Assembly (NCBI RefSeq): GCF_022750545.1
Contig: NZ_PUIC01000005.1
Span: 209,488 to 273,487 of the forward strand
DNA: 64,000 nt
Reading direction: 5' to 3'
Origin: Caulobacter sp. CCUG 60055
GTDB lineage: Bacteria > Pseudomonadota > Alphaproteobacteria > Caulobacterales > Caulobacteraceae
The position numbers and the translations under genes are program-made. Position 1 is the stretch's first letter. Each line of letters starts with the position of its first letter. Of this stretch, positions 10,083 to 20,210 are shown in pieces. The notes beneath the pieces were generated by a model that was not told where the DNA came from, searched no databases, and worked only from the letters and a program-made list of their open reading frames with translations.

Positions 10083-10123
10083 TTGACAGATATCTGAACG
10101 ATGCTCAGATTGATCGAGCATCG
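10083..10123 (+). promoter_or_regulatory. Promoter/operator region of the SDR gene
   Basis: A TTGACA -35 hexamer (10083-10088) overlaps a perfect palindrome CAGATATCTG (10087-10096). About 17 bases further on, an inverted repeat CGATGCTC (10099-10106) / GAGCATCG (10116-10123) spans the -10 position. The start codon is at 10145 with AGGA before it. Two symmetrical sites on one promoter suggest repression by a dimeric regulator. The -10 match itself is poor. Confidence 0.55.
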
Positions 10124-10144
10124 GCCCCTTCTCAGGATACGACC

Positions 10145-11008
10145 ATGAAAAGCGTCGTCGTCACGGGCGCCTCGACGGGCATAGGCTACGCCTGCGTCGA
10201 GACGCTGACCGCCAGCGGCTTCCACGTCTTCGGCGGCGTGCGCCGACGCGAGGACGCCGACCGGCTGGCCCAGGCCTTCGGCGACCGCTTCACCCCGCTG
10301 ATCTTCGACGTCACCGACGAGGCGGCCGTCGCGAAGGCCGCCGACCAGACGCGCGAGGCCCTGGCCGGCGAGACGCTGGGCGGGCTGGTCAACAACGCCG
10401 GCGTGGCGGTGGCCGGGCCGCTGCTGCACCTGCCGGTCGCCGAGTTCCGACGGCAGATCGAGATCAACCTGATCGGCGTCATGGTCGTGACCCAGGCCTT
10501 CGCCCCGCTGGCGGGTGCCCGGCCGGACGCCAAGGGGCCGCCGGGGCGGATCGTCAACATCTCGTCGGTCGGCGGGCGCAACGCCATGCCGTTCCTGGGT
10601 CCGTACAACGCTTCGAAGTTCGGGCTGGAGGGGTTCTCGGAGAGCCTCCGCCGCGAGCTGCTGATCTTCGGCGTCGACGTGGTGGTGGTCGCGCCGGGCG
10701 CGGTGGCCACCCCCATCTGGGACAAGGCCGAGCAGGTCGACGTCACGCCCTATCAGGCCACCGCCTTCGCGCCGGCGCTGGGCCGCATCCGCGACTACAT
10801 GGTCAGCGCCGGAGCCAAGGGGCTGAAGCCCGCCGTCATCGGGCGGACGGTGCTGGAGGCGCTGACGGCGGCCAAGCCCCGCGTGCGCTACACCGTCGCG
10901 CCCGATCCTTTCCAAGTGCTGCTGACGCAGATCCTGCCTAAGCGGACCCTCGACCGCGCCGTCGGCCGCCGGCTGGGCCTGACGCCGCAGGCGCGCGGCG
11001 CCGGCTAG
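10145..11008 (+). CDS. Short-chain dehydrogenase/reductase
   Basis: Classical SDR of 287 residues, cytoplasmic NAD(P)-dependent oxidoreductase. It has the cofactor motif 'VTGASTGIGYA' at residues 6-16, 'LVNNAGVA' near 80, the catalytic Ser in 'NISSVGGRNA' and the Y-x-x-x-K pair in 'YNASKFGLEGFSESLRREL'. The long C-terminal part resembles retinol/17-beta-hydroxysteroid dehydrogenase-like SDRs, but the substrate is unknown. It has its own palindrome-bearing promoter. Its TAG shares CTAG (11005-11008) with the stop of the convergent DUF1178 gene. Confidence 0.9.
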   Translation: MKSVVVTGASTGIGYACVETLTASGFHVFGGVRRREDADRLAQAFGDRFTPLIFDVTDEAAVAKAADQTREALAGETLGGLVNNAGVAVAGPLLHLPVAEFRRQIEINLIGVMVVTQAFAPLAGARPDAKGPPGRIVNISSVGGRNAMPFLGPYNASKFGLEGFSESLRRELLIFGVDVVVVAPGAVATPIWDKAEQVDVTPYQATAFAPALGRIRDYMVSAGAKGLKPAVIGRTVLEALTAAKPRVRYTVAPDPFQVLLTQILPKRTLDRAVGRRLGLTPQARGAG

Positions 11009-11442
11009 TTGACCTCGGTCTTCTTCGGCGGCGCGGGCGGCATGGGCGCGACGCCGATGCCGTCGGCCAAAAGGTCGCGGACCTCGGCCGGGCTCGCCTC
11101 GCCGTAGATGCCGCGGTCCTCCGACCGGCCTTCGTGGATGGCGCGGGCCTCGCTGGCGAAGGCGTCGCCGACGTCGTCGAAATTGTCCTCGACGTGCCGC
11201 CGCAGCCTGCCCATCGCCTCCATCATCACCTGACGCTGCGGGGCGGCCATGTCGACGTCGCCGCCGCGCCGAGCCTTGGTTCCGGTCACGGCGGGGGCCA
11301 TGATCTGCTTGCGCACGGCCTTGGAGCCGCAGACCGGGCATTCAAGAAGGCCCCGGCCGGCCTGGTCGTCGTAGTCCGCCGACGAGCCGAACCAGCCTTC
11401 GAAGGCGTGGTCGTGCTCGCAGGCCAGGGCGTAGCGGATCAT
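11005..11442 (-). CDS. DUF1178 family protein
   Basis: Conserved alphaproteobacterial/betaproteobacterial protein of unknown function, 145 residues. It has the family start 'MIRYALACEHDHAFEGWF' and a CxxC pair 'CPVCGSKAVRKQIM', probably metal binding, then a helical segment ('AMGRLRRHVEDNFDDVG') and 'EARAIHEGRSEDRGIYGEAS', all hallmarks of DUF1178. ATG 11442 overlaps the nitrilase stop as ATGA, so it is translationally coupled. Together with the nitrilase, glutaredoxin and ComF genes it forms a minus-strand cluster seen in many alphaproteobacteria. Confidence 0.93.
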   Translation of the reverse strand: MIRYALACEHDHAFEGWFGSSADYDDQAGRGLLECPVCGSKAVRKQIMAPAVTGTKARRGGDVDMAAPQRQVMMEAMGRLRRHVEDNFDDVGDAFASEARAIHEGRSEDRGIYGEASPAEVRDLLADGIGVAPMPPAPPKKTEVN

Positions 11443-12275
11443 GCGCCCGCCGCCGGAGAGGAGAAGACCCTGTCGTTGCGCAGGGCGGGAATGGCGGCGC
11501 GGGCGCGGGCCACCTCGTCGAGGTCGAGTTCGGCGGCGACCACGCCCGGCTCGTCGTCTTCGGCCCGGGCGATCACCTCGCCCCACGGATTGACGATCAG
11601 GGACCGCCCCCAGGTGCCGCGCCCGTCCTCGTGCTGGCCGCCCTGGGCCGGCGCCAACACGAAGGCCCCGGTCTCGATGGCGCGGGCCCGCAGCAGGACC
11701 TCCCAATGGGCCTCGCCGGTGGGGCGGGTGAAGGCGGCCGGGACGGCCAGCATCTCGGCGCCCGCCTTGGCGAGGTCGCGGTAGAGATGGGGAAAGCGCA
11801 CGTCGTAGCAGATGCTGAAGCCCAGGCGGCCGAAGGGCGCCTCGAACAGGCGGGCGGCCTCGCCCGGCGCATAGGCTTCCGATTCCCGATGGCGCTCGCC
11901 GGTGGGCAGGTCGACGTCGAACATGTGGATCTTGTCGTAGGTCGCGACCGTCTCCCCGGCCGGCGAGACCAGCATGGCGCGGTTCGCCGCCCCGCCGTCG
12001 GCGCGGCGCACCAGGGCCGACCCGATCAGCAGCCAGATCCCCAGCTCGGCCGCCAGGGCCGCGAGGCCGCGCACGGCCGGGTCGTCCTGCGGCGCGTGCA
12101 GGGCGGCGAACAGCCGGGCCCGGTCGCGCTGGAGGATGTTGCTGCCCTCGGGCGTCAGCACGAACTGGGCGCCGTCGGCCGCCGCCTGGCGCACCAGGGG
12201 TTCGATCTGCGCCAGCGCAGCCGCCTGCGAGGCGGGAGTGCGGGTCTGGACGAGGGCTGCACGAACCTTGCGCAT
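11439..12275 (-). CDS. Carbon-nitrogen hydrolase (nitrilase superfamily, Nit-like)
   Basis: Cytoplasmic omega-amidase/Nit-type hydrolase of 278 residues; family members clean up deaminated glutathione or 2-oxoacid amides. The Glu-Lys-Cys triad is visible: Glu in 'FVLTPEGSNI', Lys in 'YDKIHMFDV', Cys in 'SICYDVRFPHLY'. The start ATG 12275 has AAAGGAG nine bases upstream; an ATG ten codons earlier (12305) has no such site. It sits between grxC and the DUF1178 gene. The neighbouring glutaredoxin fits a glutathione-repair job, which is inference. Confidence 0.93.
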   Translation of the reverse strand: MRKVRAALVQTRTPASQAAALAQIEPLVRQAAADGAQFVLTPEGSNILQRDRARLFAALHAPQDDPAVRGLAALAAELGIWLLIGSALVRRADGGAANRAMLVSPAGETVATYDKIHMFDVDLPTGERHRESEAYAPGEAARLFEAPFGRLGFSICYDVRFPHLYRDLAKAGAEMLAVPAAFTRPTGEAHWEVLLRARAIETGAFVLAPAQGGQHEDGRGTWGRSLIVNPWGEVIARAEDDEPGVVAAELDLDEVARARAAIPALRNDRVFSSPAAGA

Positions 12276-12347
12276 CGGCGCAAGCTCCTTTCCGGAATCA
12301 GACATGGGACCGAGGGCCGGCCGACTTAAGAGGACAGCGGCGTTTGG

Positions 12348-12602
12348 TCACGCGGCGAGCAACGTGTCCAGCTCGCCGGCCTGCTCCAGCGCCATCATGT
12401 CGTCGCAGCCGCCGATATGGCGCTCGCCGACGAAGATCTGCGGGAAGGTCGAACGGCCCGAACGCTCCATCATCTCCTTGCGCATGGCCGGGTCCATGCC
12501 CGCATCGATCTCGGTGAAATCGGCGGCCTTGGCCTGGAGCAGATTGAGCGCGCGCGAGCAGTAGGGGCAGAACGCACGCGTGTAGATGGTGACGTGGGCC
12601 AT
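12348..12602 (-). CDS. grxC: Glutaredoxin 3
   Basis: Glutathione-dependent dithiol oxidoreductase of 84 residues. The active site 'CPYC' is in 'YTRAFCPYCSRALNLL' near residue 11, and 'TFPQIFVG' with the cis-Pro and 'HIGGCDD' are the glutathione-binding elements. ATG 12602 has GGAG five bases upstream. It is followed after 72 bases by the nitrilase gene in the same direction and lies downstream of comF. Confidence 0.95.
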   Translation of the reverse strand: MAHVTIYTRAFCPYCSRALNLLQAKAADFTEIDAGMDPAMRKEMMERSGRSTFPQIFVGERHIGGCDDMMALEQAGELDTLLAA

Positions 12603-12636
12603 GGGGTCTCCGAAGGTCAGGCGGCCGCGAACGCAG

Positions 12637-13419
12637 TCATATAGTCGTTGCTTCAACCTCTTTAACCCGAGCCACCACCGCAAGATCAACCGCCGCCGCG
12701 CCGGCGGCCTTGAGCGCGCGGGCGCAGGCCTCGGCCGTGGCGCCGGTGGTCAGCACGTCGTCGACCAGCAGAACGCGGGCGCCGGCGAGCCTGGCCTTGC
12801 ACCGCTCGGGCACGGCGAACGCTCCGGCGACGTTGCGGCGGCGGCCCGTCGCCGACTTGCCGCCCTGGCTCTCGCCGGCGCGGGCGCGGACCAGGAGGCC
12901 GGGCTGGTAGGCCGCCCCGGCCCGACGCGCCAGGGGCCGGGCGATCTCGGCCGCCTGATTGTATTTGCGCCGCAGCAGCCGCCGCCAGTGCAGCGGCACG
13001 GGCGTCACCATGTCGGCGTCGGCCAGCAGGTCCGAGGCGGCGCGGCCGATCCAGGCGGCGAACAGCCGGGCGAGGTCGGCGCGGTCGCCGTGCTTGAACT
13101 GCAAGATCAGGTCGCGCGAGGCGTCGTCGTAGAGACAACTCGCCCGCGCGCGGTCGAAGGCCCGCGGCCGGGTCAGGCACACGGCGCAGCGCACCGGCCC
13201 CAGGTCGTAGGCGTAGGGCGCGCCGCAGCCGTCGCAGACGGGACGGTCGAGGAAGCTGATCCTCGACCAGGCCTCGCCCGATAGGCCGCTCGACGCCGCG
13301 ACGCCGCCCCCGTCGAGCAGCATCGGCGGAAAAATCAGGTCGAGCGCGCCCCGCAACGCCGCTTTGGCGTAAGGCCCCGGTTTCCAGACCGCGCTCCAGT
13401 CGCCATGTTGCAGCCCCAT
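12637..13419 (-). CDS. ComF family phosphoribosyltransferase-like protein
   Basis: ComF-type protein of 260 residues, linked to DNA uptake or nucleotide handling. It has an N-terminal zinc ribbon 'CDGCG...CAVC' (about residues 64-83) and a C-terminal PRTase domain with 'VPLHWRRLLRRKYNQA' and the PRPP loop 'VLLVDDVLTTGAT'. ATG 13419 has GGCGGAG upstream at five bases and shares the tetranucleotide CATG with the ATG of the divergent methyltransferase gene (13418). It heads the ComF-GrxC-Nit-DUF1178 run. Confidence 0.92.
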   Translation of the reverse strand: MGLQHGDWSAVWKPGPYAKAALRGALDLIFPPMLLDGGGVAASSGLSGEAWSRISFLDRPVCDGCGAPYAYDLGPVRCAVCLTRPRAFDRARASCLYDDASRDLILQFKHGDRADLARLFAAWIGRAASDLLADADMVTPVPLHWRRLLRRKYNQAAEIARPLARRAGAAYQPGLLVRARAGESQGGKSATGRRRNVAGAFAVPERCKARLAGARVLLVDDVLTTGATAEACARALKAAGAAAVDLAVVARVKEVEATTI

Positions 13420-14308
13420 GACCGCTCCGCCCCGCCTGTTCGACCGCACCTTGCACCGCCGTCGCCTCGACCGCGCGGCCAGCCGCTTCGCGGCCGCCGA
13501 TTTCCTGAAAGCGCGTGCGGCCGGCGACGCCGTCGAGCGCCTGGAGGCCATCCTGCGCGAGTTCCCGCTATGCGTCGACCTTGGCGCGCGGAACGGCGCC
13601 TTCGCGCGGGCCCTGGCCGACAGCGACGCCCGCGCCCGCATCGGCGCGGTGATCGAGACCGACCTGTCGGGGGCGATGCTGGCCGGCCGGCCGGGCGCGA
13701 TGCGCGTCCAACTCGACGAGGAACGCCTGCCCTTCGCCCCGGCCAGCCTGGACCTCGTGGTCTCGACCCTGGCGCTGCACTGGGCCAACGACCTGCCGGG
13801 CGCGATGATCCAGATTCGCCGCGCCCTGAAGCCCGACGGCCTGTTCATCGGCGCGGTGTTCGGCGGCGAGACCCTGACCGAGCTGCGCCGCGCCCTGATG
13901 GAGGCCGAGGCCGAGCTGTCGGACGGGGCGGGCCTGCGCGTCGCCCCCTTCGCCGACGCCTATGACGCGGCCGGCCTGTTGCAGCGCGCCGGCTTCGCCC
14001 TGCCGGTGGCCGACCTCGACCGGGTCACCGTGCGCTATTCGCATCCGCTGCGGCTGATCGCCGACCTGCGGGCCATGGGCGAGACCAGCGCCCTGGCCGA
14101 ACGGGCCGGCCCGCTGTCGCGGCCGGTGCTGGCGCGGGCGTGCGAAATCTATCAGGCGCGCTTCGCCGGCGACGACGGCAAGGTTCCCGCCACTTTCGAC
14201 ATCCTGACGCTCACCGGCTGGTCGCCGCACGACAGCCAGCAAAAGCCGTTGAAGCCCGGCTCGGCGAAGGTGTCCCTGGCCGAGGCGCTCAAGCCCAAGG
14301 AACGCTAG
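13418..14308 (+). CDS. SAM-dependent methyltransferase, NDUFAF5/BioC-like
   Basis: 296-residue class I methyltransferase-fold protein. The opening 'LFDRTLHRRRLDRAA' is the signature of the NDUFAF5-like family that in mitochondria assists complex I assembly. Motif I is 'CVDLGARNGAFARAL' and the post-I region is 'LDLVVSTLALHWANDLPG'. The ending 'HDSQQKPLKPGSA' is the alphaproteobacterial form. The start codon overlaps that of comF on the other strand, so both are expressed from a very compact divergent region. The TAG shares CTAG with the convergent pilin stop. Confidence 0.9.
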   Translation: MTAPPRLFDRTLHRRRLDRAASRFAAADFLKARAAGDAVERLEAILREFPLCVDLGARNGAFARALADSDARARIGAVIETDLSGAMLAGRPGAMRVQLDEERLPFAPASLDLVVSTLALHWANDLPGAMIQIRRALKPDGLFIGAVFGGETLTELRRALMEAEAELSDGAGLRVAPFADAYDAAGLLQRAGFALPVADLDRVTVRYSHPLRLIADLRAMGETSALAERAGPLSRPVLARACEIYQARFAGDDGKVPATFDILTLTGWSPHDSQQKPLKPGSAKVSLAEALKPKER

Positions 14309-14484
14309 GAAGCGGTCGAGGACGCCGTGTTGAACGTGGCCGCGATGTTTTCGAACATCGTCTTGGCGCTGCCGGAGAACAGACCCAGCGTCACCAGGAC
14401 CACCAGGCAAGTGCAGGCGATGATCATGCCGTATTCCACCGCCGTCGCGCCCCGCTCATCACGCAGAAACGCCGCTACGCTCAG
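14305..14484 (-). CDS. Flp/Fap-type pilin, orphan
   Basis: Type IVb (Flp) prepilin of about 59 residues. The hallmark 'RGATAVEYGMIIACT' shows the prepilin-peptidase site after Gly12, with Glu and Tyr at mature positions 5 and 6, followed by a hydrophobic helix and a short Ser/Thr tail. No ATG, GTG or TTG lies near the expected N terminus. The best start is CTG 14484, which overlaps the NUDIX stop as CTGA. No tad secretion genes are in this window, so this is an orphan pilin copy. The protein identity is firm, the start is not. Confidence 0.8.
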   Translation of the reverse strand: MSVAAFLRDERGATAVEYGMIIACTCLVVLVTLGLFSGSAKTMFENIAATFNTASSTAS

Positions 14485-14900
14485 ATGAAGTCGCGCAGCC
14501 AGGCCACCAGGGGCGCATCGGCCGGCGGCATCGGATACTCCGAAAGCTGGTTCGGTCTCACCCATGCGATCGCCTCGTGCTCGCGCGCCCGGACCGTGCC
14601 GTTCCAGCGCCTGCACAGATAGAGTGGCATGAGCAGGTGAAACGAATCGTAACCGTGGCTGGCGAAGACGAACGGCGCCAGGCAGGCGTGCGACACGCCG
14701 ATGTCCAGTTCTTCCTTCAGTTCGCGGATCAGCGCGTCTTCCGGGGTCTCGCCGGGCTCGACCTTGCCGCCGGGAAACTCCCACAGGCCGGCCAGCTGCT
14801 TGCCCGGCGGCCGCTGACAGATCAACACGCGGCCGTCGGCGTCGACCAGGGCGGCGGCGACGACGAGGACGGTCGGCTTGGGGCTGGCGATCTCGGTCAG
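14481..14900 (-). CDS. NUDIX hydrolase, MutT-like (8-oxo-dGTP diphosphatase)
   Basis: Hydrolyses oxidised nucleoside triphosphates; 139 residues. The Nudix box is complete: 'GGKVEPGETPEDALIRELKE' (G-x5-E-x7-R-E-x-x-E-E). 'LICQRPPGKQLAGLWEFPG' just before it is the MutT-type lead-in. The natural N terminus by family resemblance is at 'TEIASPKPTVLVVAAAL'. That point coincides with CTG 14900, overlapping the argJ TGA as CTGA, with GGGGA nine bases upstream. The only standard start, GTG 14954, adds 18 residues inside argJ and has no ribosome site. Confidence 0.92.
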   Translation of the reverse strand: MTEIASPKPTVLVVAAALVDADGRVLICQRPPGKQLAGLWEFPGGKVEPGETPEDALIRELKEELDIGVSHACLAPFVFASHGYDSFHLLMPLYLCRRWNGTVRAREHEAIAWVRPNQLSEYPMPPADAPLVAWLRDFI

Positions 14901-16165
14901 GAGCGGTAGTCCCCATTGATCTCGACGTAGCGCTTGGTCAGGTCGCAGGTCCACACCGTGGCGCTGGCCTGGCCGACCCCGACGTCGACGCTGACCTCCA
15001 GCTCGGCGTTCTTCATGTAGGCGCTCATCGCGGCCTCGTCATAGGTCGCCGACACCGCGCCGTCCTGCGCGGCGACCAGCGGGCCGAACCGCACGTTCAT
15101 CCGGTCGCGGTCGACGGGCTCGTCGGCGCGGCCGACGGCCATGACGATGCGGCCCCAGTTGGCGTCCTCGCCGGCGAAGGCGGTCTTGACCAGCGGGCTC
15201 TCGGCGATGGTGCGGGCGATCTTCAGCGCCGAGTCCTCGGAGGCGGCCTGGTTGACGGTGATCTTGACGAACTTGGTCGCTCCCTCGCCGTCGCGGACCA
15301 ACTGGTGGGCGAGATCGAGCATCACCGCCGCCAGCTTGTCGCTGAAATCCGCCAGGCGCGGGTCGTCGGCCGCCTCGATGCGCGGCGCGCCCGACCGGCC
15401 GGTGGCGAACAGCAGGCAGGTGTCGTTGGTCGACCGGTCGCCGTCGACGGTGACGACGTTGAAGGTGGTCCGCACGTGCTTCGAGACCAGGGCCTGCAGC
15501 GCCGCCGGCGCGATGGCGGCGTCGGTGGCGACGAAGGCCAGCATGGTCGCCATGTTCGGCGCGATCATGCCCGAACCCTTGCAGACGCCGGCGATCCGCA
15601 CTTCGACGCCGCCGATCTCGGCGGCGGCGAACGCCCCCTTGGGAAAGGTGTCGGTGGTCATGATCGCCCGCCCGGCCGCCGGCCAGGCGTCGGCGGTCAG
15701 GTTCTCGGCGATCCCCGGCAGCGTGGCGGTGATCTTGGCGTCGTCCAGCACCACGCCGATGACGCCGGTGGAGGCCAGCATCACCTCGTGCGGGGCGCAG
15801 CCGAGCTGGGCGGCCGCGCTTTCGGCCACCCGCGCCGCGGCGGCGGCCCCGGCCGCGCCGGTGAAGGAATTGGCGCAGCCGGCGTTGACCACCAGGGCGC
15901 GCACGCTGTCGCCGCCGGTCCGGGCCAGGGTCTCCTTGCACCAGTCGACGGGGGCCGAACCGACGCCATGGCGAGTGAAGACGCCGGCGCAGGTCGCGCC
16001 CTCGGCGAAGCGCATCAGGAGAACGTCGGGCCGGTCATGCTTGTAGAATCCGGCGCGCCCGATGGCGATCTCGACGCCGCCGACGGGCGCGAGCGCGGGA
16101 AACGGCACGGCCAGGGGCGAAATCTGCAGACCGGGCTTGCCGGCGACGGGGGCTTGCGAACTCAT
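14897..16165 (-). CDS. argJ: Bifunctional glutamate N-acetyltransferase / amino-acid acetyltransferase
   Basis: ArgJ transfers the acetyl group of N-acetylornithine to glutamate in the cyclic arginine pathway. The 422-residue precursor self-cleaves before Thr in 'LASTGVIGV' into alpha and beta chains. 'NAGCANSFTGAAG', 'SGMIAPNMATML' and 'DGDRSTNDT' are conserved family blocks. ATG 16165 begins two bases after the parvulin stop, and a GTG at 16171 overlaps that stop as GTGA and is an alternative. The C terminus 'KRYVEINGDYRS' is canonical. It is part of the parvulin-argJ-NUDIX-pilin run. Confidence 0.97.
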   Translation of the reverse strand: MSSQAPVAGKPGLQISPLAVPFPALAPVGGVEIAIGRAGFYKHDRPDVLLMRFAEGATCAGVFTRHGVGSAPVDWCKETLARTGGDSVRALVVNAGCANSFTGAAGAAAAARVAESAAAQLGCAPHEVMLASTGVIGVVLDDAKITATLPGIAENLTADAWPAAGRAIMTTDTFPKGAFAAAEIGGVEVRIAGVCKGSGMIAPNMATMLAFVATDAAIAPAALQALVSKHVRTTFNVVTVDGDRSTNDTCLLFATGRSGAPRIEAADDPRLADFSDKLAAVMLDLAHQLVRDGEGATKFVKITVNQAASEDSALKIARTIAESPLVKTAFAGEDANWGRIVMAVGRADEPVDRDRMNVRFGPLVAAQDGAVSATYDEAAMSAYMKNAELEVSVDVGVGQASATVWTCDLTKRYVEINGDYRS

Positions 16166-16167
16166 GG

Positions 16168-17163
16168 TCACTTCTTTGCAGGCGGCGGCGCGGGTTTGGC
16201 GGCGGCGGGAGGCTGCACCCCGGGCGCGGCGGCGGGCGGGCGGAGCGCCTGGGCCGGCGCCGAGGCCGGCTCCTGCGGCGCGCCCGGAACATCCTGCGGC
16301 GGACCGACCAGCATGTTAATCTTGGCTTGCTTGCGCAGCTTCTCCAGCAGGTCGCGGACCTCGTCATAGGTCAGGAAACGGACGATCTGCGGCCGGGCGG
16401 CCTCCAGGGTGATCGGGGCCTCCAGCCGGCGGTCCTCGATCTTGAGCACGGCGAAGCCGCCCTCGACCTTGACCGGCCCGACGATCTCGCCGGGCTTGGC
16501 CGTCTTCAGGGCGGCGGCGTAGCCCTCGGGCATGACGTCGGCGGTGAAGTAGCCGAGGTCGCCGCCGTTGAACCGGGTCGCCGAATCGATCGAACGCTCC
16601 ATGGCCAGGGCGTCGAACGAGGCGCCGCTCTGCAGCAGCTTCCTGACGTTCTGGGCGTCGGCCTCGTTGGCCAGCAGGATCTGGCGGGCGTGGAACTCCT
16701 CGGACTGCTTCGAGAGCTTCTGCTGTTCCTGGTACAGGCCGCGGATGGCGTTCTCGTTGACCGCCTTGTCGACCACGCTCTCGACCAGCATGTCGCCGAG
16801 GATGCGCTCGCGGGCGGCGGCCAGGCGGCGTTGGGCGGCGGGGTTGGCGTCGATCTTCTGGCGCACCGCCTCGGCGGCCAGCAGCCTCTGGTCGACCACC
16901 TCGTCCAGCACCCGGCGGAACAGGTCCGACGAGGCGTCGAGCGGCTCGCCCTCGCTGATCATGCCCTGGGCGACGGCCTCGCGCTTGACGTCCGAGGCCC
17001 ACACGGTCTGGTCGCCGACCGTCGCCACGGCGACGTCGCCGGCCTCGGGCGGTTTGGGCTCGGGCTTGCGCTGGTTGCAGGCCGCCAGCGCCAGGCCGCA
17101 GAGCGCCGCCAGCAGCGCGAGCTTGGCGCCGGATAGGGCATGGCTGGACCTGATGGAGCCCAT
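16168..17163 (-). CDS. Lipoprotein parvulin-type peptidyl-prolyl cis-trans isomerase
   Basis: Envelope foldase of the SurA/PpiC/PrsA type, 331 residues. The signal ends in a lipobox 'LALAAC' with Cys29 as the lipidation site. An SurA-like helical N-terminal region (about 45-165) follows, then a parvulin domain at about 170-265 ('FHARQILLANEADAQ', 'FNGGDLGYFTADVMPEGYAAAL', 'GGFAVLKIEDRR') and a Pro/Ala-rich disordered C-terminal tail. ATG 17163 has GGAG nine bases upstream. It is divergent from secA, and a shared export theme is plausible. Confidence 0.9.
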   Translation of the reverse strand: MGSIRSSHALSGAKLALLAALCGLALAACNQRKPEPKPPEAGDVAVATVGDQTVWASDVKREAVAQGMISEGEPLDASSDLFRRVLDEVVDQRLLAAEAVRQKIDANPAAQRRLAAARERILGDMLVESVVDKAVNENAIRGLYQEQQKLSKQSEEFHARQILLANEADAQNVRKLLQSGASFDALAMERSIDSATRFNGGDLGYFTADVMPEGYAAALKTAKPGEIVGPVKVEGGFAVLKIEDRRLEAPITLEAARPQIVRFLTYDEVRDLLEKLRKQAKINMLVGPPQDVPGAPQEPASAPAQALRPPAAAPGVQPPAAAKPAPPPAKK

Positions 17164-17203
17164 GCAGCACAAACTCCGAAGGAAACGGGGAAAACCCGTC
17201 GCG

Positions 17204-17232
17204 TTGACAGGCCTTGAGGGGGTGCTTAAGTC
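17204..17232 (+). promoter_or_regulatory. Putative sigma-73 promoter of secA
   Basis: TTGACA at 17204-17209 with GCTTAAGTC at about 17224-17232 resembles the Caulobacter housekeeping consensus (TTGACGS, about 10-17 spacer, GCTANAWC). It would give a leader of about 110 bases before the secA ATG at 17353. Confidence 0.5.
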
Positions 17233-17352
17233 TCGCGCGCGTGCAAGTCGAGCGGTTTTTCGGCTGGCTTCAGCGCGCCCCAACGCTCCGATCGTCGAGG
17301 CCGTCCAGCCTTTGCGCCGGCTTCATGTTCAATACCCGGAACCAAGACCTTC

Positions 17353-20121
<2,769 letters not shown>

Positions 20122-20135
20122 GCTCCGACCGTTCC

Positions 20136-20169
20136 AAGGGCGGACGTCGCAGGGCGTCCGCCCTTTCTT
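20136..20169 (+). terminator. Intrinsic terminator of secA
   Basis: An 11-bp perfect stem (20136-20146 with 20155-20165) with an 8-base loop is followed by TTTCTTCCTT-type pyrimidines. It begins 15 bases after the secA stop. Confidence 0.8.
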
Positions 20170-20210
20170 CCTTCTATCCGCCCCCGGGGTCGATCTGGGC
20201 GGCGGGCGCG

